Notes: generated by a model from the letters alone, not told the origin. DNA of 64,000 bases from Blautia schinkii DSM 10518 (GCA_000702025.1 JNKJ01000034.1:1-64000), one strand, 5' to 3'. Positions 25,304 to 35,211 are shown, counted from the stretch's first letter. Numbers and translations are program-made.

Positions 25304-27034
25304 CTAAATGCCCCAATCTTGACTAATCATTTGCAGCTTTACCATGTGGGGATAAATCTTACCTGTGTTCATCAGGTCCCCCGGCGTTCCCTGTTCGGCA
25401 ACAGAACCGTCTGAAAGCACAACTACTTTATCCGCGCCGCTTACGGTACGCATACGGTGGGCGATAACAAGTACGGTCTTATCCTTTATCAGCCTTGACA
25501 AGGCAGCCTGTATCAATGTTTCATTTTCTACATCAAGGCTTGCCGTTGCTTCGTCAAGTAAGATGATAGGAGAATTTTTGAGGAAAGCGCGGGCGATTGA
25601 AATACGCTGCCTTTCACCGCCGGACAGTTCGCAGCCGTTTTCACCAATCATACTGTGATAACCGTCCGGGAGCTTTGCCGCAAATTCCTCACAATTTGCC
25701 AATCTTGCCGCCGCAATCACTTCTTCATCTGTGGCGTCCTTTCTACCAATTCTGATATTCTCCATGATTGTATTGTTAAACAGCGTTACATCCTGAAACA
25801 CGATAGAGTACAGCGACAGCAATGTTTCCGGCTCTATTTTGGATATATCCATACCGCCGACAGTAATTTTACCTTTGCTTATATCCCAAAACCGCGCGGC
25901 AAGGCGTGATACCGTAGTTTTACCTCCGCCGGACGGTCCGACCAATGCGGTAACTTCCCCCTGTTTTGCCGTAAAGGACACGTCATTCAAAACGGTTTCC
26001 CCAGTGTTATAAGCAAATCCTACATGGTCGAATACAATGTCATAGCCTTTATTTGTTACATGCTTGCTGCCTGTTTGAATGGGCTGGTCAAGGATTTCGT
26101 TCATACGGTTTATGTTCGTTTTGGTGGAGATTACCGCAGCAAGATTTTGTAATGCGCCCTCAAGCGGGGCATACAGCCTTGAAGCTACAAGTAAAAACAT
26201 AAAGAACAACGGAATATCAATCTCCACACGAATAAGTAGAGCAGAGCCTACAAGCGCAACCGTAGCAATCCCAAACTTTAATATCAACGTAGATGAAACA
26301 ACGAAAAGGGCAGTCCCAAGCTCTGTTATAATATGCCGCTTTTCCACATTATCAATTTTCTTATCCAGCCCTTTCAGATAACTTTCTTCCGCATTGTTCG
26401 CCTTTAAGTCCTGCAAACTCTCGATACACTCCTGTACGCCGCTTTCAAGCGCGACATTTGCCGCTACGGATTTACGGTTAAAGTATTCCTGTATGCGGGC
26501 TGAAAAGAATGTAATTGTAAATGCTATCGGCAAAACCCAAACAGCCGCAAGAGCCATACGAAAGTCTATAGCAAACAGACAAATCGCAATCAGCGTTGTT
26601 GAAATAAGGGAGCCTGCCAAAGCGGGTACATAGTGGGAAAATGCCTGTTCAAGTGTGGCACAATCGCCCATAATGGAGTTTGTTAAATCGGCAAGGTCTT
26701 TTTTCCCAAAAAAGGATAAGGGGATTTTGCGGAGCTGCTCTGCTAACGAAATGCGTCTTACTCCGCTTTCCACATAAGTCGCTAAATAGGTGGCGTTATA
26801 TTGAAACCAAGTTACAACAAAGATAAGGCATAAGCAAACCAAAGCGCCAACCCCATAGAAAGCAATGCGGCTTCCATTTACGCCCCCGTTCATGGTGTCA
26901 ATGACAAAATTATAGAGCAAACCCACCGGAAGCATAAAGGATATGTCCTGCAAAACGCAAGCAATACAGCCTTTTATTAAATCGACAGCTCCTTGTCTTG
27001 ATAACGCAAATCGTCTTTGCAATGTCTTAATCAT
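25304..27034 (-). CDS. ABC exporter subunit B (fused membrane/ATPase), heterodimer partner
   Basis: The protein has 576 residues from the ATG at 27034, which overlaps the TGA of the upstream ABC gene (ATGA) and is preceded by AAAGGAGG. There are six membrane segments, then Walker A VGPSGGGKTTVS, signature ELSGGERQRIS, and IILLDEATASLD. The translational overlap indicates stoichiometric production with the upstream half-transporter. Such TetR-controlled pairs on mobile elements are usually labelled multidrug exporters; the substrate is unknown. Confidence 0.9.
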   Translation of the reverse strand: MIKTLQRRFALSRQGAVDLIKGCIACVLQDISFMLPVGLLYNFVIDTMNGGVNGSRIAFYGVGALVCLCLIFVVTWFQYNATYLATYVESGVRRISLAEQLRKIPLSFFGKKDLADLTNSIMGDCATLEQAFSHYVPALAGSLISTTLIAICLFAIDFRMALAAVWVLPIAFTITFFSARIQEYFNRKSVAANVALESGVQECIESLQDLKANNAEESYLKGLDKKIDNVEKRHIITELGTALFVVSSTLILKFGIATVALVGSALLIRVEIDIPLFFMFLLVASRLYAPLEGALQNLAAVISTKTNINRMNEILDQPIQTGSKHVTNKGYDIVFDHVGFAYNTGETVLNDVSFTAKQGEVTALVGPSGGGKTTVSRLAARFWDISKGKITVGGMDISKIEPETLLSLYSIVFQDVTLFNNTIMENIRIGRKDATDEEVIAAARLANCEEFAAKLPDGYHSMIGENGCELSGGERQRISIARAFLKNSPIILLDEATASLDVENETLIQAALSRLIKDKTVLVIAHRMRTVSGADKVVVLSDGSVAEQGTPGDLMNTGKIYPHMVKLQMISQDWGI

Positions 27035-28806
27035 GCTGTTACCTCCTTTGCAATTTTCCATTCTGCCGCTTCGGAATAATTCCTCCACATTCTCGTAAAT
27101 ACGCCGTTTCTCTCTATCAGCTCATTATGTGTGCCGCTCTCGACAATCTCACCGTCTTGCATAACATAAATACAATCTGCACCTGTGATTGACGACAGCC
27201 TGTGTGCAATCATGATAACCGTTTTTCCTTTTGAAAGGGCAGACAAAGCCTGTTGTACGCGCACCTCATTGTCGGGGTCTGCAAACGCGGTCGCTTCATC
27301 AAGAATTAGGATAGGCGCATTTTTCAAAATTGCGCGGGCAATCGCTATTCTTTGCTGCTCACCGCCGGACAGGTACACGCCTTTTGTACCCACAACCGTA
27401 TCAATGCCATTCGGTAATTTTTCAATAATATCCAAGCATTGTGCAGCTTTCAAAGCATGGGTGATTTCTTCGCGCGAGGCGTCAGGTTTCGCCATACGCA
27501 CATTTTCCATTATGGACGCTTTGATAAGGCGGCTATTCTGAAAAACAAAGGACACCTTGTTCATCAATGTTTCCTTTGGAATATCGCGTATGTCAATATT
27601 GCCAATCAGTATGCGTCCTTTTTGTGGGTCAAAAAATCTTGTTACAATATTTGCAAGGGTCGTCTTGCCGCCGCCGGACGCACCTACCAATGCAATCACC
27701 TGTCCCGGTGCAACCCGAAGTGACACATCATTCAGCGCGTTTTTTTCTCCGTCATAGCTGTAACTAACGTGTTCTAATGTAATTCCATTGTCTTTAGGGA
27801 TATTATTCACGCTGCTTTCAGACAATGGCTTTTCGTTTAGTACTTCATCAATTCTGCCTAATGCGTCCCCTACAATCATTGCGTCCTCACTCATAAACAT
27901 AATTTTTGTGAGTGTTGTACCAATAACAGGAGTAATCACAATATAAAAGATAAGGTTTAGCAGCAGTTCATTTGTTACGCCGCCCCTTGTAAAGAGAATA
28001 CCTCCGGCAATCAGAAACGCGAATACGCCGTTGATTGCCGTTGTATAGAACATCATGGGCAGACGCAACCCCTTTGTGTACGCAATTACCCATGTTTCGT
28101 AATTGTCTATCGCATCTTTGAAGCGTTTGAAAGAAAAGATTGTCTGCCCGAACGTCTTTACTACGGGTACACCCCGTACATATTCAACGGCTTCATTTGA
28201 CATATCGAAAAGTGAATTTTGGTATTGCTCCATTCTCTGCGCCATGTCTTTTCCGGTCATTTTCATCATAATCAAAAAGCCAAGCACAACAGGAACAAGG
28301 CTCAAAAGCCCTAACCGCCAATCGAAAGCAAGCGGTAGAAAGAGCAGCCCTATGGGGGTAGCAATCGCTCCCGCTTTGTCGGGGAGCCTGTGTGCAAGAT
28401 AGGTTTCCGTTGCGGCGCTTGAGGTGTTGACAATCCTTCGCAGATTGCCGCTTCCGTACTTTTCCGTTACCCCCAGCGGCAGGGCTGTAATGTGCCGCAT
28501 AAGCTCTTTTCGGATATTGGCGGCAACCCGGAATGCGCTCATGTGGGAACACATCAGACCGGCGATATAGACAACAATAGAGAGTACCGCAAACAATACC
28601 GCAGACCAACCATAGCTTGCAATATTCCCCGCCTGTGAGAAGTCCGGGGACACTTCCAGTATGTCGTGAACAATACGCCATATGTACCAAAATGGCACAA
28701 GAGCCAACAGCGCACTCATGATTGACAGTATCCATGAAAGATAGATCAATATCTTATGCCCTCCGGCATAACCCATCAATCGTGATAAGTTAGACTGTTT
28801 TTTCAT
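27031..28806 (-). CDS. ABC exporter subunit A (fused membrane/ATPase)
   Basis: The 591-residue half-transporter has a membrane domain in the first 320 residues, Walker A VGASGGGKTTLANI, signature YLSGGEQQRIA and ILILDEATAFAD. Substitution of the usual SALD by AFAD after the Walker B Glu leaves the D-loop altered, compatible with an asymmetric heterodimer. It lies 111 bp downstream of the TetR gene, on the same strand. Confidence 0.9.
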   Translation of the reverse strand: MKKQSNLSRLMGYAGGHKILIYLSWILSIMSALLALVPFWYIWRIVHDILEVSPDFSQAGNIASYGWSAVLFAVLSIVVYIAGLMCSHMSAFRVAANIRKELMRHITALPLGVTEKYGSGNLRRIVNTSSAATETYLAHRLPDKAGAIATPIGLLFLPLAFDWRLGLLSLVPVVLGFLIMMKMTGKDMAQRMEQYQNSLFDMSNEAVEYVRGVPVVKTFGQTIFSFKRFKDAIDNYETWVIAYTKGLRLPMMFYTTAINGVFAFLIAGGILFTRGGVTNELLLNLIFYIVITPVIGTTLTKIMFMSEDAMIVGDALGRIDEVLNEKPLSESSVNNIPKDNGITLEHVSYSYDGEKNALNDVSLRVAPGQVIALVGASGGGKTTLANIVTRFFDPQKGRILIGNIDIRDIPKETLMNKVSFVFQNSRLIKASIMENVRMAKPDASREEITHALKAAQCLDIIEKLPNGIDTVVGTKGVYLSGGEQQRIAIARAILKNAPILILDEATAFADPDNEVRVQQALSALSKGKTVIMIAHRLSSITGADCIYVMQDGEIVESGTHNELIERNGVFTRMWRNYSEAAEWKIAKEVTA

Positions 28807-28879
28807 TGAAAAAAACCTCCTTAATTTTTTTGTGTATGATAAAAGGGCTTATGATAAACCGCAAATATCCAATTTAATA

Positions 28880-28895
28880 GTTAGCATTAGCTAAC
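28880..28895 (-). promoter_or_regulatory. Palindrome upstream of the ABC pair
   Basis: GTTAGC-ATTA-GCTAAC is a 6-bp-arm palindrome in the 111-bp gap between TetR and the first ABC gene. It may be a second regulator site or a processing signal. It does not match the operator at 29551-29580. Confidence 0.4.
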
Positions 28896-28917
28896 TCGTG
28901 TGTAAAAATTATAGGGC

Positions 28918-29535
28918 TTATTGCCCCATAATTTTCATCCACCCGGCGGTGTAAAAAGCTCGCATTTCTTTTAGATAATGCTTTGCTTCTTCAAGCGGCA
29001 TTTCATGTATAATCAATTCAAAAAAAGTGTTGAACATTCCAGTAATCAAAATATGCTCTAACCGTTTATCAATCGAGGGAACCGGCCTGCCCAACCTTTC
29101 AAGCACCTTGAAATAATCATGTGTTGCATTTGTTTCTATTTCCACCATTTCGTCAATCAGCTTTGAAAAGCGCGTTCCCTCGGAACAACAAAGAATGAGC
29201 TTAAATTCATTCAAGTGTTCATAGGCGTACAAAAGCATTTCATACATACACTCGCCAGAAGTAGAGGTGAGATTGTCAGGCTGTTCCTCCGGCGGGATTT
29301 CTGCAAATTCTTTTTGCGCCTTGCGAAAGCAATCTAACAGAAAGTTGTAATGTTTGCCGACCAACGCTTCAAATAATTCTTCCTTGCTGTCATAGTAACC
29401 ATAAAACGCCCCAGTTGTCACGCCCGCCGTCTTGACAATATTCCGCAAAGAAGCGGACTTAAAGCCTTTTTCAAGAAATTCTTGCATAGCGGCTGAAAAT
29501 ATCTGGTGTAATGTCGTCTGCTCTACTTCATTCAT
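28918..29535 (-). CDS. TetR/AcrR-family transcriptional regulator
   Basis: The 205-residue protein has an N-terminal HTH (about 9-55: FSAAMQEFLEKGFKSASLRNIV, then GVTTGAFYGYYDSKEELFEAL), typical of TetR repressors. The C-terminal ligand domain is variable. It is the first gene of the cassette and is preceded by a strong promoter overlapping a 30-bp palindrome, so autoregulation of itself and the exporters is likely. RBS AGGAG. Confidence 0.9.
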   Translation of the reverse strand: MNEVEQTTLHQIFSAAMQEFLEKGFKSASLRNIVKTAGVTTGAFYGYYDSKEELFEALVGKHYNFLLDCFRKAQKEFAEIPPEEQPDNLTSTSGECMYEMLLYAYEHLNEFKLILCCSEGTRFSKLIDEMVEIETNATHDYFKVLERLGRPVPSIDKRLEHILITGMFNTFFELIIHEMPLEEAKHYLKEMRAFYTAGWMKIMGQ

Positions 29536-29550
29536 TAACTCACTCCTCGC

Positions 29551-29607
29551 ATATAACAGTGCTATATAACACTGTTATATAATACAGCAAAGAGGGTGCT
29601 TTGTCAA
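29551..29607 (-). promoter_or_regulatory. TetR promoter with overlapping 30-bp operator palindrome
   Basis: On the minus strand, TTGACA (29602-29607), a 17-bp spacer and TATTAT (29579-29584) form a near-perfect promoter. Immediately downstream, ATATAACAGTG (29551-29561) and CACTGTTATAT (29570-29580) are perfect 11-bp arms around an 8-bp centre. The overlap of the operator with the -10 and start site fits repression by the TetR protein. Confidence 0.85.
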
Positions 29608-29808
29608 TAGTTTAAAATTTTTTGTATTATAGATTTGGCATTTTTCGATTTTTCTTGTACTAAGAAGTGAGAAAACTTTTTGAAAAATTTTCTCTGAAAC
29701 TTTGGCAAAATCGACCCCTGTGGTGTTGTAGATAGTGAAAGGGATTTTTTCCAAAAAGCAGGCAGAAATGCCGTATGTAAACGTCTTATTAGCGAAAGGG
29801 GCCAACGC

Positions 29809-29896
29809 ATGGAAAACAGAAAACGGAATGTGCAAATCATTGTGCGGGTAACAGAGGAAGAAAGGGTGTTGATTGAGGAAAAAATGAAGCAGATAC
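29809..29896 (+). pseudogene. N-terminal fragment of a MobC-type relaxosome accessory protein
   Basis: From an ATG with GAAAGGGG upstream, about 29 residues (MENRKRNVQIIVRVTEEER, ending near EEKMKQI) match the start of MobC/relaxosome ribbon-helix-helix proteins of integrative mobilizable elements. The frame then runs into recombinase DNA in the wrong phase. The rest of mobC, any relaxase, and the recombinase N-terminus are absent, so a single deletion probably removed them. Confidence 0.7.
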
Positions 29897-31111
29897 AAGA
29901 AAATCCGCGCTGTGATGAAGCCCAAAGGGGAAGCGGGCGAACATCTTTGTACCACTCCGCCCTACGGTTACACGAAAGACCCCGACAACAAAAAACGTTG
30001 GATTGTAGATGAACCCGCCGCTGAGGTGGCCAAGCGGATATTTGCTCTTTGCTTAGAGGGTTACGGGCCGTCGCAGATTGCCCGTATTCTGAAAACAGAC
30101 AAGGTACTTACTCCTGCCGCTTACTGGCAATTGCAAGTGAAAACGACCAATCAGCCTGTGCCGGAAAATCCCTATTCATGGGTGAGCGCAACGGTAGCTG
30201 ACATTTTGGAGAAAAAGGAATACTTGGGGCATACGGTGAACTTCAAGACCTACAAGCAATCCTACAAATCCAAAAAGAAGTGTTACAATCCCGAAGAAAA
30301 ACAGATTGTGTTTAAGGACACTCACGAAGCCATTATCGGCGCTGACACATGGGAACGGGTGCAGGAATTACGGAAGAACAAACGCCGCCCGACGAGGACG
30401 GGAAAGACAAATCTATTCTCTGGCATTGTCCGCTGCGCCGACTGTGGGGAAAAGCTGTATTACTGCACAAGCAAGAACTTTGAAGCGCGGCAAGACCATT
30501 TTGTTTGCTCCACTTCAAGGCTGAAAGGGAAAGAGGTTTGCCCGACGCATTTTATCCGCGCCGTTGTGTTGGAACAGGGTGTATTGGCTCATATGCGGCT
30601 TGTGATTGCCTGTGTGTCTACCCATGAGGAACGCTTTAGAAAAGCTATGGGTGCAAAGCAGAAAGCCGAAGCGAAAAAGGAACTTACGGCGAAGCGGCGG
30701 CAACTGACGCAAGCGGAACGCCGGATTGAAGAACTTGACCGACTATTCAAGCGTATTTACGAAGATAACGCCAACGGGAAATTATCCGACAGCAGATTTC
30801 AAATGCTCTCCGACGATTACGAGCAGGAGCAGGAAGAACTGCGGGAAAAGCTGTTGCAACTGAATGAAGAAATTATACAGCAGGAAGAACAGGCAGAAAA
30901 CATTGACAGGTTTATCGGCAAGATACGGAAGTATCTCGATTTGGACGAGCTGACGCCCGCCATTCTGAATGATATGGTAAAGGCGGTATATGTTCACGCT
31001 CCCGACAAGTCAAGCGGACATAGGGAACAGCAGATTGACATTTCCTATGACCTTGTGGGAATACTCCCCATTTCCTTGCTCTATGACCTATCAAACGGAG
31101 AAACGGCATAG
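29897..31111 (+). pseudogene. Large serine recombinase lacking its catalytic domain
   Basis: The open frame, from about KIRAVMKPKGEAGEH, contains the 'recombinase' domain (PPYGYTKDPDNKKRW), the zinc-ribbon domain (VRCADCGEKLYYC, later VCPTHFI) and a long coiled coil (about residues 245-345). The roughly 150-residue resolvase domain with the nucleophilic Ser is missing. Transposon recombinases of the Tn4451/Tn5397 type have this architecture. An internal ATG at 29912 could yield a 399-residue protein without catalysis. The junction with mobC sequence is near 29896. Confidence 0.85.
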
Positions 31112-31128
31112 CCGAAGCTATGCCGTTT
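31101..31128 (+). terminator. Terminator after the recombinase remnant
   Basis: Perfect 11-bp arms AAACGGCATAG (31101-31111) and CTATGCCGTTT (31118-31128) overlap the recombinase stop codon. A short TTTCT tract follows. Confidence 0.75.
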
Positions 31129-31196
31129 CTCGAAAACAACTCTATGCTGTTTTATGAGTGCCGCCCTTTCGGCAGCTACTCATATTTCCCAGCCTT

Positions 31197-32693
31197 TCAA
31201 CACTCTGGTATTCTTTTTTTAAGTTCAAACCAGAAGATACTGCCCTGTCCAAGTTTACTGTCCACACCGAAGTCGGCTTCCAGCATCAATAAAATGGATT
31301 TGGTAATGGCAAGTCCCAGCCCTGATTTGTTTCCATCACTTCTCCGATTTTTTGATGTAAAATACCTGTCCCAAATATAGGGCAATTCCTCCTTTGGAAT
31401 CCCCGACCCATGATCGCGGACTTCGATCCGGACACCAGGTCCGGCCTCCCGCAATGAAACATCAATCTCATGATTCCCTGAATGAGTGACAGCGTTGTCA
31501 ATCAGGTTATATAATACACGTTTCAGCAGTTTCTCATTGCCGTTTACCCATAGTCCGGGTTCCATCGACAATTTGATTTGACAATCGCTTTGTTCACATA
31601 GGGGGATAAATTGTTCTGCAACGCACTGCACGATAGAACCTAAGTCAAGGCTTTGAAATTCAACAGATAAATCGCGGGACTGCATCGCTGAATATTCTAA
31701 AATGTCATTCACAAGTCCTGTCAACCGATCGGCCTCTCTGATGATAATCGCCAAATCACCATTCCGCGTGTTTTCATCGTTCCATGAAATATCCCGTATC
31801 ATTTCTGCATAACCCTTTATCATGGTCAGCGGCGTCCGCAAGTCATGGGATACATTAGCCAGCAGTTCCCGCCGTGCGTTTTCCAGTTGCTGCAAAGAAG
31901 CCGTGGTTTCTTCCAGTGTGGCTGACAGATCATCAAGCTCCTGACAAAAGCCTCTCTCATAATCGCCCGCAAATTCTCCGGTTGCCATTCGTTTTGCCTG
32001 TATAGAAATAGCAGATATCGGTCTGGAAAATTGTCTGGATAGAAAATATGCGATGATAAATGCGATAACAAAAGATACAAGCGTCACCCAAATAAGCTGT
32101 ATGCGTAAAATACCGGTCGTCGCGCCAACCGCTCCAAGCTGCATACTAATATACAGAACGGCCTTTTCACTGCCAAACTGTACGGAATCCGGCAGCACCA
32201 TTCCATAAACATAGGCCGTATTATTTTCTGTTGGAAATCCTATCGTTCCATCTTGGCTGGAGGATAACTGTTCTAAAAAATCAGAATAGTTTTGTGGCAG
32301 ATTACGATATGCCCCAATCTGCCAATTCATAGGTTCATCGGAATTCCGATAAGGGTTGCCCCCGCTGCTGTTTTCAATGTTCCAATTTTGATGTTTTTCA
32401 TAAACAGAGTTGTGTTCGTCCGCACTATATATGACATTACCGTTCCAATCAGTCAGAAAAATCAGCAGGGAGTATTCCAACGCATACTCGTCAATCAGGC
32501 TGTCCAAAACATCGCTGTCCCGCTGCTCGGCTATCTGTGCGGCGGCCTGTTTTATATTGTGTACGGCCATGCCATTATAAAAACTTTGCAGGAATACGGT
32601 TTGCAGCAGCCATAAAGCCGCAAAAATAATTGCTGCGAAGCCAACGAAATAAAGCCACAATTTCACACCAAAAGATTTACGGTTCCGCTTCAA
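31197..32693 (-). CDS. Sensor histidine kinase (HAMP, HisKA, HATPase)
   Basis: The protein has 498 residues. Two membrane segments (about 11-36 and 195-217) enclose an extracellular sensor region. Then come a HAMP domain (about 218-270), HisKA with phospho-acceptor His283 in ANVSHDLRTPLTMIKGY, and a HATPase domain with N box (YNLIDNAVTHSG), DHGSGIP and GLGLAITKSIL. The stop of the upstream regulator overlaps its start, so they form a classical pair. The signal is unknown. Confidence 0.92.
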   Translation of the reverse strand: MKRNRKSFGVKLWLYFVGFAAIIFAALWLLQTVFLQSFYNGMAVHNIKQAAAQIAEQRDSDVLDSLIDEYALEYSLLIFLTDWNGNVIYSADEHNSVYEKHQNWNIENSSGGNPYRNSDEPMNWQIGAYRNLPQNYSDFLEQLSSSQDGTIGFPTENNTAYVYGMVLPDSVQFGSEKAVLYISMQLGAVGATTGILRIQLIWVTLVSFVIAFIIAYFLSRQFSRPISAISIQAKRMATGEFAGDYERGFCQELDDLSATLEETTASLQQLENARRELLANVSHDLRTPLTMIKGYAEMIRDISWNDENTRNGDLAIIIREADRLTGLVNDILEYSAMQSRDLSVEFQSLDLGSIVQCVAEQFIPLCEQSDCQIKLSMEPGLWVNGNEKLLKRVLYNLIDNAVTHSGNHEIDVSLREAGPGVRIEVRDHGSGIPKEELPYIWDRYFTSKNRRSDGNKSGLGLAITKSILLMLEADFGVDSKLGQGSIFWFELKKRIPEC

Positions 32694-33351
32694 ATTTATA
32701 TCCCACCCCTCGCAGCGTTACAATCCAGCTTCTATAGTTCCCCAAATTATTCCGCAATCGTTTTATCTGCCAGTCTACGGTACGGTCATCGCCGTAGTAT
32801 TCGTACCCCCATACGGCGTTTAAAATTTGATTCCTGGAGAGTGCAATTCCTTTATTCTCAACAAAATACATTAATAAGTCGTATTCCTTGGCAGTCAGTT
32901 CCGTCTTTGCGCCGTCCACAAATACATTCCGGCCTAACGTGTCTATTCGTAAGCCTGCCAGTACGATTTCAGATTGCGGCCGGTCTTGTGGTTTATGGCG
33001 GTTTACAATGACGTTTACCCGCGCCATTAATTCTTTCGGTGAAAACGGCTTAACCACATAATCGTCCACACCCACATCAAAACCAAGCAACTTATCATAC
33101 TCCGCGCCACGGGCTGACAGCATGAGTATGGGAATATCTTTCTCCTTGCGGATTTCTTTACAGGCAGTGAATCCGTCCATATCCGGCATCATGACATCCA
33201 TAATAATTATATCAAAATGGTTGTTTTGGCAGAGCGTAACCGCCTCTGATCCATTAGAAGCTCCGATTGTCTCGTAACCCTCATGCTCTGCAAATCTTTT
33301 AATAAGCTGGTAAATATCAGGTTCATCATCTACAACAAGAATTTTTGTCAT
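32677..33351 (-). CDS. OmpR/PhoB-family response regulator
   Basis: The protein has 224 residues. The receiver domain has the acidic pair (VVDDEPD), phospho-acceptor Asp52 in IIIMDVMMPD, and Lys in VVKPFSPKEL. The C-terminal winged helix (about 125-222) contains ELTAKEYDLLMYFVENKG. The ATG at 33351 is chosen because CGGAGG lies upstream; the longer frame to 33384 lacks a site. It overlaps the kinase gene by 17 bp. Confidence 0.93.
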   Translation of the reverse strand: MTKILVVDDEPDIYQLIKRFAEHEGYETIGASNGSEAVTLCQNNHFDIIIMDVMMPDMDGFTACKEIRKEKDIPILMLSARGAEYDKLLGFDVGVDDYVVKPFSPKELMARVNVIVNRHKPQDRPQSEIVLAGLRIDTLGRNVFVDGAKTELTAKEYDLLMYFVENKGIALSRNQILNAVWGYEYYGDDRTVDWQIKRLRNNLGNYRSWIVTLRGVGYKFEAEP

Positions 33352-33386
33352 CGCAGATACCTCCGTTTCTGTACGATACAACAACT

Positions 33387-33415
33387 ATTATATCAGAAAA
33401 TAGGTATCTTCTCAA
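33387..33415 (-). promoter_or_regulatory. Promoter of the two-component operon
   Basis: On the minus strand, TTGAGA (33410-33415), a 17-bp spacer and TATAAT (33387-33392) lie 36 bp upstream of the regulator start codon. Confidence 0.7.
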
Positions 33416-33485
33416 TTTGACAAAATTTGATATGCGGCAGCAAACCGGCGCGGCCAATGCTGCGCCGGTCTGTTATGCTTGTTGG

Positions 33486-33992
33486 CTATTTGGAAAGATA
33501 CCCGTTGATTGCATCAGCCTGCTCCTGTGTAATAATTCCGTTACTTAAGAGTTCGCTGATCGAATCGCCGTCAAAGCCGTCTGACTTGAAGCTCTCATAA
33601 AAACCATGAAGTTCTTCCGGGGTCATATCAGACTTGCTGGCATACTTGGAGTGAAAATCATCATGCTTCTGGGCAGCGGCGGCCGTGATTTTATCCGCTG
33701 TTGACTGGTCGATAATGCCAGCCTTTACAAGCTCCTCGGCATCTACGTGCTGTGCCGCGCTGTAAGGGCCATCGCCGCCAATTCCCTGCGCCTCAAAAAA
33801 GGCTTCCCGATCTGCGTCTGACGTGAAGTTTGCGGCTTCTTCAAACTGTGCGTGTCGGCTGGCGTTGTTCTGCTGCCCGGTCAGATAGCCGTAGGAAGCG
33901 TTGGGTTCTGCAGCGAATGCCGTTGTACCGATTGAAGCCGCAATGGTAAGTGCGGTCAATGCTGCGGCTGCCATCCTAAGTTTTGTTTTCAT
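33486..33992 (-). CDS. Small secreted protein with two DUF2680-like motifs
   Basis: The protein has 168 residues. The signal peptide (MKTKLRMAAAALTALTIAAS, cleavage likely after AFA) leaves a hydrophilic domain with two similar helical motifs: ELVKAGIIDQSTADKITAAA and ELLSNGIITQEQADAINGYL. This motif occurs in DUF2680 and SHOCT-like secreted proteins. The ATG at 33992 with AGCAGG is chosen; the upstream extension to 34100 has no RBS. It sits just upstream of the two-component operon and could be its target or its ligand source (inference). Confidence 0.75.
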   Translation of the reverse strand: MKTKLRMAAAALTALTIAASIGTTAFAAEPNASYGYLTGQQNNASRHAQFEEAANFTSDADREAFFEAQGIGGDGPYSAAQHVDAEELVKAGIIDQSTADKITAAAAQKHDDFHSKYASKSDMTPEELHGFYESFKSDGFDGDSISELLSNGIITQEQADAINGYLSK

Positions 33993-34176
33993 ATTCTTTA
34001 CCTGCTTTCTAATTATTCTGCTCTTCGCAGTGTCTTTATTATGCGCCCTGACATTGGAAAGACAGTGGAATTCATTAGGAATCCGTGTGGAATTAACCAT
34101 TATGTCGATAGGTAAGGCCGTTTGGAAATATACATATTTAAAAGTGGCGTCAGCAACTTACATTTTATTCTAACAA

Positions 34177-35211
34177 TCAGGAAAAGACGTATATCCTCTC
34201 CGCATTCCCCCCAAGCATCAGCAGCTTTTCCTCTTCTGTAACATCCAGCTTCTTCACAAACTCCGGACCTCCGGTCAACCATTCTTTTCTTACCGGATAT
34301 GAGGTCCCCCAGATAATATGATCCGCCCCAAGTACCTTCACGGCAAATTCCAGCGCGTCTTTTCCCCACGGCTGTGCATGGGACATCTCAAAATAAATAT
34401 GCTTACGGAAACGTTCCTTCATGCGCCCGTTATCCGCCTGAATACGGCTGATTTCTTCTTTCCCCTTGGGTGGTTCGGGAAACATCAGGTTTGCAATGGC
34501 GAAAAAGCCGCCGCCCATCATGGAATGAACGAACCTGATATCCGGGCATCGTTCAAACAGGTCACTGTAGACCTCCCGTCCCACGGCCAGCCCCTGATCC
34601 ACGATACGTCCGTATGATCTCCGCACATTATTATAGGCAAGGAACGACTGATATTCTGCCGGGATTGGTGTGTGATGCACATAAACGTTCATCTTAAGTT
34701 CATTTACCTTTTCAAAAAAAGCAGCAAATTTCATATCATCCAGATAAGCATCTCCATAATGCGCACTCACCTGTACAGCTGTCATCCCCAGTTCACCATG
34801 GCATCGTTCCAGCTCCGCCAAACTCTCCGGCGTTCCATAAGGCGGAACTACCGCAACGGGGATCAGACGCCCTCCGCTCTTTTGAAAATGCTCCCACATT
34901 CCGTCATTAAACATTTTGCAGAACTCCAGGCTCATCCACTCATGGCAGCCCGGCACCTTCAGGAGCGCTTTATCCACACCCGCGGCGTCCATATCCGCTA
35001 ACTGTCCTTCCACCGTATAATCTCCCTGGAGGTAATTCAAATTCTGGCTTCCCACAGGCTTTTCCAGAACAATCTGCTTCTTCCCTGTCCCCGGAACCTC
35101 CTCGCAGCGTGCGTGCCACCCGAACCGGACCTCCCCCAGAAAACGTTCCAGCAGGCTGTCATCCGTAAAAATCTTTTCCGGTATGTAGTACATATTTGCA
35201 TCAATAATCAT
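34177..35211 (-). CDS. Amidohydrolase-2 family protein with altered metal site
   Basis: This 344-residue TIM-barrel protein of the amidohydrolase_2/ACMSD group shows YVHHTPIP (about 165), FVHSMMGGGFFA (about 224) and the terminal IIWGTSYPVRKEWL. The usual N-terminal HxH metal motif is replaced by MIIDANMYY, and the canonical final Asp in G-x-D-x-P by Ser. A close group of clostridial homologues seems to share these changes, so the protein may be a non-hydrolytic or differently metallated member. It is probably the last gene of the long Opp-linked operon. The substrate is unknown. Confidence 0.75.
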   Translation of the reverse strand: MIIDANMYYIPEKIFTDDSLLERFLGEVRFGWHARCEEVPGTGKKQIVLEKPVGSQNLNYLQGDYTVEGQLADMDAAGVDKALLKVPGCHEWMSLEFCKMFNDGMWEHFQKSGGRLIPVAVVPPYGTPESLAELERCHGELGMTAVQVSAHYGDAYLDDMKFAAFFEKVNELKMNVYVHHTPIPAEYQSFLAYNNVRRSYGRIVDQGLAVGREVYSDLFERCPDIRFVHSMMGGGFFAIANLMFPEPPKGKEEISRIQADNGRMKERFRKHIYFEMSHAQPWGKDALEFAVKVLGADHIIWGTSYPVRKEWLTGGPEFVKKLDVTEEEKLLMLGGNAERIYVFS

